Origin: an uncultured Mycoplasma sp.
Lineage (GTDB): Bacteria; Bacillota_I; Bacilli_A; RF39; UBA660
DNA length: 5,990 nucleotides
Assembly (NCBI GenBank): GCA_905209745.1
Contig: CAJLUG010000062.1
Location: forward strand, 1-5,990
Direction of reading: 5' to 3'
Shown here in pieces: positions 1-5,363 of this stretch. Below the pieces are notes generated by a model that worked only from the letters and a program-made list of their open reading frames with translations, was not told the origin of the DNA and ran no database searches. The translations under genes were made by a program, and so were the position numbers. How positions within the stretch are numbered: the first letter of the stretch is position 1; the number at the start of each line of letters is the position of its first letter.

Positions 1-1
1 A

Positions 2-1627
2 ATCTTACTACTCATCGTATTAGAAATCGTAAATGGCATCACTGTTTCTTTAGAAGATCTTACGGTTGGTAATTATACGGTTCGGGAGATAGAAGCACCT
101 GATGGTTATCAGGTAGCGAAAGAAGAGGTTTCTTTTGTTATTACTCCAACAACAGATAATTTGTTAGTTACAATGAAAAACATAAAAAATCAAGTTTCGT
201 TTTTAAAAGTGGATCAAGATACTAAAGAGAGTGTTGTTGGTGCGAAACTGCGTCTTGTAGATGAAGAGGGAGAAGTAGTCGCAGAATGGGTTTCTGATCG
301 TAGTCCACATGTTATTTATGGATTAAAAAAGGGAATTTATTATTTCGAAGAAGTAGAAGCACCTTCTGGATATATTCATAATACGGAAAGACAACGTGTA
401 GTGATTGATCGTGACACGACAACACTTACTTATAAAATGACGAATCAGAAAGCTTTGGTTCGTATTGCGAAAGTGGATCGTGATACCAATGAATTGGTTC
501 CTGGTGCCACTTTACAACTTGCGAAAAAAGATGGTACTGTGATTGATACCTGGGAGACTACTACTTCCTATTTTGAGTTTGATCATTTAACTGAGGGAGA
601 ATATGTTGTAACAGAATTAGATGCTCCTTCTGGGTATGTTGTTAGTGATGAAGTTTTTAATTTTACTTTGGATTTGGAACATCCAAGTGTTACTGTGCTA
701 TTTTCTAATCAAAAAACACATATTCGTGTTGGTAAGGTCGATAGTACTACGGGAGATTATGTTGCGGGTGCTAGTATGAAAATTACTGCACAATCTAGAG
801 GTAATGCATTTTCATATTCTTTTGTTAGTGAGGATAAGGCAACGGATGTTTATGGTATTCCTGAAGGAAATTATGTTTTAGAAGAAATAAAGGCACCAGA
901 GGGATATATTTCTAGTGATTCTCGTATTCATTTTTATGTTTCTTCTCGAGGAGAAGTACAAAATATCCAGTTAGAAAGTAATATTCATACCATTCGAATT
1001 AGAGATCGACGTATATATATTACTACTGATCAAGCTGGATATGAATTTCAGTTATATAATCAAGAAGGTAGTTTGGTAGATACTTATCTTTTAGAAAAAG
1101 ATGAGTTTATCTCGTCTCCACTTGAAAATGGTACTTATACTTTAAAAGAGACTAAGGTACCAGAAGGAGTCGTATTAAATTCTAATCCATTTACTTTTAC
1201 AATTTCTGATGATACTTCGGATATTATCTATTTTGCGAATGATTTTACGAAGGTTTCGATTGATAAAAAAGAAATGGTTGGTGGCGATAGTTTAAGTGGA
1301 GCACACTTTATTTTACGAAATCAAGAAGGAGATTTGATTTCGGAATGGGATTCTACTTCTACACCTAAAGTGATTGAACGTCTTAGTCCTGGTACTTATA
1401 CACTTAGTGAGGTTAAGGCACCAGAGGGATATCAAAAGAGAGACTCTTTACTTACTTTTGAAGTCGAGGAAGTAGGAGATATACAAGAAGTTACGATGTA
1501 TGATTATTTAGAAGTAGAAGTACCTAATACTTCGCAACATGCTTTCTTATACTTTATCTTAGGTTTTATTGCGATTATGATGGGTGTTAGTATATTTGGA
1601 TATGTTTATATGAAGAGGTATCAGTAG
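2..1627 (+). CDS. Surface adhesin with tandem SpaA/CnaB-like repeats and C-terminal anchor (5' partial)
   Basis: The reading frame is open from base 2, so the gene begins upstream of the window; the TTG at 161 is internal. It encodes six beta-sandwich repeats of the SpaA/CnaB (prealbumin-like) family, the first one incomplete. Each ends in an E-box of the form YxxxExxAPxGY. Counting from the codon at 161, E-box glutamates are residues 64, 152, 242, 330 and 417, with one more upstream near base 95. Partner lysines for intramolecular isopeptide bonds are visible at 16, 104, 192 and 369. The repeat at about 276-361 lacks that lysine. The C-terminus has VPNTS (454-458), a hydrophobic helix (about 461-483) and the tail MKRYQ, a sorting-signal layout with a non-LPXTG motif. 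By family knowledge such proteins form stiff stalks or pilin-like adhesins on the cell surface. No sortase or signal peptide lies in the window. The ligand is unknown. The thymidine kinase-family gene follows after one base. Confidence 0.9.
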   Translation: MLLLIVLEIVNGITVSLEDLTVGNYTVREIEAPDGYQVAKEEVSFVITPTTDNLLVTMKNIKNQVSFLKVDQDTKESVVGAKLRLVDEEGEVVAEWVSDRSPHVIYGLKKGIYYFEEVEAPSGYIHNTERQRVVIDRDTTTLTYKMTNQKALVRIAKVDRDTNELVPGATLQLAKKDGTVIDTWETTTSYFEFDHLTEGEYVVTELDAPSGYVVSDEVFNFTLDLEHPSVTVLFSNQKTHIRVGKVDSTTGDYVAGASMKITAQSRGNAFSYSFVSEDKATDVYGIPEGNYVLEEIKAPEGYISSDSRIHFYVSSRGEVQNIQLESNIHTIRIRDRRIYITTDQAGYEFQLYNQEGSLVDTYLLEKDEFISSPLENGTYTLKETKVPEGVVLNSNPFTFTISDDTSDIIYFANDFTKVSIDKKEMVGGDSLSGAHFILRNQEGDLISEWDSTSTPKVIERLSPGTYTLSEVKAPEGYQKRDSLLTFEVEEVGDIQEVTMYDYLEVEVPNTSQHAFLYFILGFIAIMMGVSIFGYVYMKRYQ

Positions 1628-1628
1628 T

Positions 1629-2207
1629 ATGGCTAGATTAGGTTTTTGTTATAGTACTGTTCATGGAGATAAGACAAAAAGAATTTGGCAAATTAAGAAT
1701 AATTTTTGTAAACGACGATTACCGGTTGTTGTCTTTCTACCTAAATTTGGTTATGAAGATCATAGTTTTTATGATTATTATATTGGACGAGAAGAAAATA
1801 TCTTTTTAACTGTGAAGCATCAGTTTCAAGATATTTCTTTACTTGTCATCGATCAAGCACATTTACTTAGTGAAGTACAGATTGATCAATTGTTACAAGT
1901 TGTTTTACAGTATGATATTGCAGTTTTATGTTTTGGTCTACGTACCGATTTTAGAACGAATGGTTTTATTGGGGCTAGAAGATTATTGGAACTTTCGCAA
2001 GTACTTATTAAGATTCCTACTTTTTGTAAGTGTGGGAGGGAAGCACTGTTTAGTGTTCGAAAACAATCTGGTAAAATTACTTTTCAAGGAGAAAAAATTG
2101 TCAATAATAAAGACATAAGCTATGAAGCGTTATGTCCTAAGTGTTATTACCGAAAAGTGATACAGTATAAGAAGTTGAAGGAACAAGGAAGATTAGATTT
2201 TATCTAG
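1629..2207 (+). CDS. Thymidine kinase-family protein with altered catalytic motifs
   Basis: This 192-residue protein has the length and layout of type II thymidine kinase (Tdk), the salvage enzyme that makes dTMP from thymidine and ATP. The C-terminal half matches well: CFGLRTDFR (about 101-109), a zinc-site pair FCKCG and CPKC, and a substrate-lasso-like segment between them. The N-terminal active site does not. The P-loop, normally like GTMxSGKS or SAMNAGKS, reads STVHGDKT, with aspartate before the conserved lysine. The Walker B/catalytic segment, normally VDEAQFL, reads VIDQAHLL, so the expected catalytic glutamate is glutamine. The segment between P-loop and Walker B is also short and lacks a clear SRIG motif. 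The frame is intact and the zinc cysteines remain, so the protein is probably folded, but kinase activity is doubtful. A GAAGAGG ribosome site at 1612-1618 precedes the start. The gene begins one base after the adhesin stop, suggesting co-transcription. Family assignment is firm; loss of activity is inference. Confidence 0.85.
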   Translation: MARLGFCYSTVHGDKTKRIWQIKNNFCKRRLPVVVFLPKFGYEDHSFYDYYIGREENIFLTVKHQFQDISLLVIDQAHLLSEVQIDQLLQVVLQYDIAVLCFGLRTDFRTNGFIGARRLLELSQVLIKIPTFCKCGREALFSVRKQSGKITFQGEKIVNNKDISYEALCPKCYYRKVIQYKKLKEQGRLDFI

Positions 2208-2779
2208 TCTTTTTCTATGGTCTTTGATTCTAGAATCGTTGGGTTTAATAACTCTAGATTATTAAAATCTTTTCTTAATATTACGGTGTATGTAATTTCT
2301 TCTAAATAGTTTTTTTCTATTATTTGTTCGTCTTTTAAAAGTCTAGTAATTTCTTTTTCTTTACTATAGGGAAATGTTAATTTACATAGATAAGCTGGTA
2401 CTAATTCTTTTTTATGAATCGTTTTTAGGGTTTCTTTTACGGATTTAGAATACGCTCTAATTAGTCCACCAGCACCTAGTTTTATTCCACCAAAATAACG
2501 AATTGTGATTGCTAGTGTGTTTGTGATATCTTCTTTTTCTAAAACATTTAACATAGGAAGTCCAGCAGTACCAGAGGGTTCACCATCATCTGATGCCTTT
2601 TTTATGTTATCTTCTATTTTATAAGCGTAACAATAGTGGGTTGCTTTGGGATACGTTTTTCTTACTGTATCTAGTAAAGTAGGGACTTAATCTGTTTTTT
2701 TTATTTTATATAATAACGTAATAAATCTTGAATTTTTAATTATTATTTCATTACTTGTATTTTTTGATATTGTATACAT
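2204..2779 (-). pseudogene. yigZ: YigZ/IMPACT-family protein gene interrupted by an in-frame stop
   Basis: The minus strand encodes a near full-length YigZ (UPF0029/IMPACT N-terminal) protein in one frame, broken by TAA at 2687-2689. Before the stop lies MYTISKNTSNE followed by the family's KNSRF segment, about 30 codons. After it come YPKATHYCYAYK, then SDDGEPSGTAG (2561-2593) and RYFGGIKLGAGGLIRAY (2450-2500), all family hallmarks. The spacing across the stop is normal, so this looks like a single nonsense substitution (for example GAA or CAA to TAA) rather than a frameshift. I place the start at the ATG at 2777-2779 because a GGTGAAG ribosome site and an extended -10 lie just upstream. The ATG at 2552-2554 would give a 116-residue product lacking the conserved DDGEPSGTAG loop and is unlikely to be the native start. 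Total length, about 191 codons, is close to the usual 200-217. YigZ proteins are of uncertain cellular role, related to the eukaryotic translation regulator IMPACT. Readthrough or sequencing error remain possible. Confidence 0.82.
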
Positions 2780-2795
2780 TTTCTTCACCAATAGT

Positions 2796-2804
2796 ATTAT
2801 AACA
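2796..2804 (-). promoter_or_regulatory. Extended -10 promoter for yigZ
   Basis: Read on the minus strand this is TGTTATAAT, a perfect -10 hexamer with the TGn extension. It lies 17 bases upstream of the ATG at 2779, so the transcript leader would be very short, with the GGTGAAG ribosome site immediately after the expected start point. No convincing -35 is seen, as is usual for extended -10 promoters. Its survival suggests the broken gene may still be transcribed. Confidence 0.55.
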
Positions 2805-2844
2805 AAATTCTTTTCTTTTTTCATTTCTAAATTCTTATTTCCTG

Positions 2845-2853
2845 TGTTATAAT
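2845..2853 (+). promoter_or_regulatory. Extended -10 promoter for the AI-2E family gene
   Basis: TGTTATAAT, identical to the -10 of the divergent yigZ promoter, lies 37 bases before the ATG at 2891. A weak -35-like TTCTAA sits at 2825-2830 with 17-bp spacing. The AGGAG ribosome site at 2879-2883 follows, seven bases from the start codon. This is the clearest plus-strand promoter in the window and could also feed transcription into the T-box operon downstream, since I see no terminator between the AI-2E gene and the T-box. Confidence 0.6.
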
Positions 2854-2890
2854 ATAAATAGAGTAGTAGGATAATGATAGGAGTGGTCAT

Positions 2891-4051
2891 ATGTTTCGAA
2901 AAAAGAAAAAAGATAATGAAATCGATTATGCTAGTCTTAATGATATTTTATCTACTGGTAAAAAGTTAATTAATATTGGCTATTTTATGGCAGTTATAGG
3001 TCTTGTCTTACTTGGTACTTATCTTGTTAAAGAATGGCATGCCTTACATTTTATTGGTGAATTTTTAATGGTTATTTCACCTATTTTTATAGGGCTTATT
3101 ATTGCTTGGTTACTGGATCCTTTGGTTAAGAAATTACAGGGTAAAAAAGTACCTAGAATTTTAGCTTGTATTCTTGTTTATATTTTGTTTTTAGCGTTAC
3201 TATTTTTAATTATTTCTTTATTGATTCCTACGATGGGTAGTCAGGTTAGGGATTTCGTTGGTGGTATTCCTGATGTTATTAAAGATGTTAAGAATTTTGC
3301 AGATGATTTTGTTTCTAATTTAAATTATACTTTTAATTATGACTTTACTAATATTCAAAAACATTTATATTATACGATAGAAACTTTTGGTACACAGATG
3401 ACTACCAAGTTACCAGATATGTTAATTAATTTAGTTAGTTCTGTTGTAAGTTTTAGTGTATCTTTCTTTTTAGGACTTATGATTGGTTTTTATATGTTGT
3501 TTGATTTTGATAAGATGAATCGGGCATTTCTTTCTTTCTTACCTAGAAAGTGGAGAAAGGGAGCAACAGAATTAGTTGTTCGTCTAAATGAATCTTTACG
3601 TAGTTATGTACAAGGATTATTACTAGTTATGACATTAGTATTTATTACTCAAGGAGTTGGTCTTACTATTGCGGGAATTCAGGCACCATTAGTTTTTGCT
3701 TTCTTTTGTGCACTTACTGATATTATTCCATACTTTGGACCATATATTGGAGCGATTCCAGTTATTTTAGTAGGATTTACTACTTCACCATTTGTTGGTA
3801 TTTGTTGTGTTATTTCTATTATTGTAGTTCAGTTACTTGAAAATAATTTCTATCAGCCGTTGATTATGGGACATACGATGAAGCTACATCCTGTAACAAT
3901 TATGCTTGGCCTATTGATTTTCCAACATTTCTTTGGTATTATAGGTATGATTGTTGCAACTCCTGTAATTGCAGCTTGTAAAATTATTCTTACATTTATC
4001 AATGAAAAGATTGATTTTGTTGGTAAAGTAAAGGGTGAAGAATCTATATAA
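2891..4051 (+). CDS. AI-2E family transporter (PerM/YhaP-type membrane protein)
   Basis: This 386-residue polytopic membrane protein fits the AI-2E transporter family (Pfam PF01594, formerly UPF0118). Members have been linked to autoinducer-2 export, ion antiport or other roles, so the substrate cannot be assigned. A lysine-rich N-terminus (KKKK near residue 4) precedes hydrophobic helices at about 28-46, 54-76 and 88-113. A polar segment (about 114-175) comes next, then helices at about 177-204, 238-262, 265-280, 286-313 and 335-368. Conserved family motifs are present: DIIPYFGPYIGAIP (277-290), QLLENNFYQPLIMG (314-327), the HPxxIMLGLL region (333-342) and the late GxIVATPV segment (352-359). 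Length is normal for the family. The start is supported by AGGAG at 2879-2883 and the extended -10 at 2845-2853. The gene diverges from yigZ. Its last codons overlap the first helix of the downstream T-box leader. Confidence 0.9.
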   Translation: MFRKKKKDNEIDYASLNDILSTGKKLINIGYFMAVIGLVLLGTYLVKEWHALHFIGEFLMVISPIFIGLIIAWLLDPLVKKLQGKKVPRILACILVYILFLALLFLIISLLIPTMGSQVRDFVGGIPDVIKDVKNFADDFVSNLNYTFNYDFTNIQKHLYYTIETFGTQMTTKLPDMLINLVSSVVSFSVSFFLGLMIGFYMLFDFDKMNRAFLSFLPRKWRKGATELVVRLNESLRSYVQGLLLVMTLVFITQGVGLTIAGIQAPLVFAFFCALTDIIPYFGPYIGAIPVILVGFTTSPFVGICCVISIIVVQLLENNFYQPLIMGHTMKLHPVTIMLGLLIFQHFFGIIGMIVATPVIAACKIILTFINEKIDFVGKVKGEESI

Positions 4052-4175
4052 AGTGATGAATAAAGATTAGTATTAAAGATTATTATAGGTAGAGAGATCA
4101 TGGTTGGTGAAAATGATTTATAAGTCTTTAAGAAGCTCCTTTATGAACTTTATCGGTAGTACCGTTATTGTAATT

Positions 4176-4230
4176 AAGACCAAGTTAGGATGGTACCGGA
4201 CAATTGTCCTCCTATCTAGGTCTTTTATTT
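4176..4230 (+). terminator. Possible intrinsic terminator of the T-box leader
   Basis: AAGACC (4176-4181) is fully complementary to GGUCUU (4219-4224), followed by UUAUUU (4225-4230). The helix can extend inward through AG/CU and UAGGA/UCCUA with two 1x1 mismatches. It has a terminator-like stem and a U-rich tail, but it encloses the antiterminator rather than competing with its 3' strand as in textbook T-boxes. Whether it terminates, and whether tRNA changes that, is uncertain. Confidence 0.5.
4187..4213 (+). promoter_or_regulatory. T-box antiterminator/antisequestrator element
   Basis: AGGA (4187-4190) pairs with UCCU (4210-4213), and GGAC (4198-4201) pairs with GUCC (4206-4209). They flank the seven-base bulge UGGUACC (4191-4197). 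UGGU in the bulge is complementary to the ACCA 3' end of tRNA-Ala, whose discriminator base is normally A, so the bulge agrees with the GCU specifier. Binding of uncharged tRNA should stabilise this form. Confidence 0.85.
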
Positions 4231-4236
4231 GTTATT

Positions 4237-4244
4237 AGGGAGGA
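4237..4244 (+). promoter_or_regulatory. Ribosome binding site of the first operon gene, complementary to the T-box 3' strand
   Basis: AGGGAGGA ends three bases before the ATG at 4248; the core GGAGG is at 4239-4243. Bases 4238-4244 can pair with UCCUCCU at 4207-4213 (six Watson-Crick pairs and one G-U) across a 23-base loop. That would hide the site whenever the T-box element is not held in its tRNA-bound form. Confidence 0.65.
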
Positions 4245-4247
4245 ATT

Positions 4248-4799
4248 ATGAAGATTTTTCTATTAGCTGGTAAGGCGGGATCGGGTAAGGACTTATTGGG
4301 AAGGTATATGAAGAATGAATATAACTTTATGGGTCATAATGCTTGTATTTTACATATTACTACACCATTATATGAGTATGCTAAAAACTATTTTAGTTGG
4401 AATGGTAATATGACGGATAAGCCTAGGGAGTTTCTACAAGAGATGGGTATTGAAATTATACAGAAAAAACTTGGTAAAAAAGATTTTTTGTTACGTCGGC
4501 TTTATGAAGATATTGAAATTTTAGAAAACTTTTTTGATGTATTTATTATTACGGATGGACGTTTGATCTATGAGTTTCAAGAATTAAAGAAGAAGTATCC
4601 AGAGATTAAGATTATTCATGTTGTTAGAGAAAATTATGATAATCAGTTATCTGATGTGGAAAAGGGTCATGTTACAGAAAATGAAGTAGATCGTTATCGG
4701 GAATATGATTACATTGTCAGAAATACTTCTAAAGAGAGGTTACTAAAAGAAGCAGCCAAGATTATCCATTTAGAGGAAATGGAGGGGGAAGTGATATGA
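4248..4799 (+). CDS. P-loop kinase, deoxynucleoside monophosphate kinase-like
   Basis: This 183-residue cytoplasmic protein has a Walker A motif GKAGSGKD at residues 8-15. KPREFLQEMG follows at 58-67, resembling the KPRxxLQxxG segment of phage-type dNMP kinases. A strand ending in ITDGRLIYEF lies at 101-110, and HVTENEVD at 141-148 falls where the lid is expected. Such enzymes phosphorylate (deoxy)nucleoside monophosphates from ATP; the true substrate here is not shown. It lacks the DAD-type segments I would expect for dephospho-CoA kinase, so I do not call it coaE. It is the first gene after the alanine T-box and its ribosome site may be directly controlled by it. Its stop overlaps the next start as ATGA, so translation of the pair is probably coupled. 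Family assignment is by motif only and should be read as P-loop NMP-kinase-like. Confidence 0.75.
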   Translation: MKIFLLAGKAGSGKDLLGRYMKNEYNFMGHNACILHITTPLYEYAKNYFSWNGNMTDKPREFLQEMGIEIIQKKLGKKDFLLRRLYEDIEILENFFDVFIITDGRLIYEFQELKKKYPEIKIIHVVRENYDNQLSDVEKGHVTENEVDRYREYDYIVRNTSKERLLKEAAKIIHLEEMEGEVI

Positions 4800-5362
4800 A
4801 TATGTTAGTTGCGATTGTTGGTATGAGTGGTTCTGGTAAAAGTATAGCGACTGATTATTTAGAAAAAGAAGGTTGGACGAAGCTTTACTTTGGTGGAATT
4901 ACTTATCGCTTGATGGAAGAGGCGGGAATTAAGCGTTCTCTTGATGGCAGAGCGGAAAAAGAGTTTCGAGAGAAATTACGTCGTGATTATGGACCTGCTT
5001 GTTATGCAAAGTTTTTAGAAGAAGATATTAGAAAAGCGTTAGAGGCTAGTAATGTCGTTTTAGACGGACTTTACTCTTGGTATGAATATCAATACTTAAT
5101 TGAGAAATTTCCACAGTTAAAATTAATTTCTGTTGTCGTTGATAAAGAGATTCGTTATCAAAGAGTCGCTAGTAGAGTGGATAGACCTTTTAAAAGAGAA
5201 GATATTATTTATAGAGATGTTACAGAGATTGAGAATTTGGCAAAGGGTGGACCTATTGCTTATAGTGATTATTATTTATTTAATAATGGTAGTATCGATA
5301 GTTATCATAAAAGATTATTAGAAATACTAGAAGATATTAAGAAACATGAAGGAGATGTGTAG
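4796..5362 (+). CDS. AAA-family/P-loop kinase, UPF0200-like (dephospho-CoA kinase-related fold)
   Basis: This 188-residue protein opens with Walker A GMSGSGKS (residues 9-16). It continues with LRRDYGP (61-67), VVLDGLYSWYEY (87-98), an SRVDRP basic segment (126-131), and a conserved-looking RDxxEI run followed by GGPIAYSDYYLFNNGS (151-166). These resemble the UPF0200 group of small P-loop ATPases (for example archaeal MJ1399-like proteins), distantly related to dephospho-CoA and nucleotide kinases. No substrate is known, so none is assigned. The start at 4796 overlaps the previous stop by four bases (ATGA) and has GGAGG at 4781-4785; ATG 4802 is an alternative. It is a different family from the preceding kinase, not a duplicate: outside the P-loop I see little shared sequence. 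It ends one base before alaS, placing it firmly in the T-box operon. Confidence 0.75.
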   Translation: MNMLVAIVGMSGSGKSIATDYLEKEGWTKLYFGGITYRLMEEAGIKRSLDGRAEKEFREKLRRDYGPACYAKFLEEDIRKALEASNVVLDGLYSWYEYQYLIEKFPQLKLISVVVDKEIRYQRVASRVDRPFKREDIIYRDVTEIENLAKGGPIAYSDYYLFNNGSIDSYHKRLLEILEDIKKHEGDV

Positions 5363-5363
5363 T

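Larger units (their letters stand above)
4048..4244 (+). promoter_or_regulatory. T-box riboswitch with alanine (GCU) specifier upstream of the alaS operon
   Basis: This leader senses uncharged tRNA-Ala. Stem I can be traced by eye. The base helix is 4048-4054 with 4147-4153. A GAUGA/GA internal loop follows that fits the family's kink-turn (4055-4059 and 4145-4146). The next helix is AUAAAG/CUUUAU (4060-4065 with 4139-4144). The specifier loop has AGUA at 4069-4072 opposite GAAGCUC at 4132-4138, closed by UUAAAGA/UCUUUAA (4073-4079 with 4125-4131). Then come the AGAGAG bulge (4091-4096) and the GGUUGGUGAAAA distal loop. The specifier is GCU (4135-4137), an alanine codon, matching alaS in the operon. 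A small hairpin at 4154-4164 (CGGU/ACCG) serves as stem III. It directly abuts stem I, so there is no stem II, as in compact glyQS-type leaders. The T-box proper follows at 4182-4213. I found no strong promoter just upstream; stem I begins inside the AI-2E stop codon, so the RNA may come from that gene's promoter. Confidence 0.9.

Noticed and set aside
161..163. TTG as the start of the adhesin gene
   Set aside because: The same frame is open back to base 2 and encodes a further E-box (EIEAPDGY), so the start lies outside the window.
1843..2118. Alternative plus-strand frame inside the thymidine kinase-family gene
   Set aside because: The main frame carries the conserved RTDFR and zinc motifs; this one shows none.
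2552..2554. ATG as the true start of yigZ
   Set aside because: The hallmark DDGEPSGTAG loop lies upstream of it in the same frame, and no good ribosome site precedes it.
2687..2689. Reassigned TAA codon or other genetic code change
   Set aside because: TAA, TAG and TGA all end neighbouring genes at sensible places, and tryptophans are TGG.
2687..2890. Separate small minus-strand gene of 67 codons
   Set aside because: Its last 30 codons are the N-terminus of the broken yigZ; the part upstream of 2779 is low-complexity intergenic sequence containing both promoters.
4001..4050. Promoter just before the T-box (TTGATT at 4011 and TATATA at 4045)
   Set aside because: The spacing of 28 bases is too long, and no other convincing -35/-10 pair is visible.
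3853..4101. Minus-strand open frame over the AI-2E 3' end and T-box
   Set aside because: It is antisense to well-conserved AI-2E motifs and to T-box stem I, with no family similarity.
4248..4799. Dephospho-CoA kinase (coaE)
   Set aside because: The P-loop fits, but the segments expected for CoaE are absent and the KPRxFLQ region fits dNMP kinase-like proteins better.
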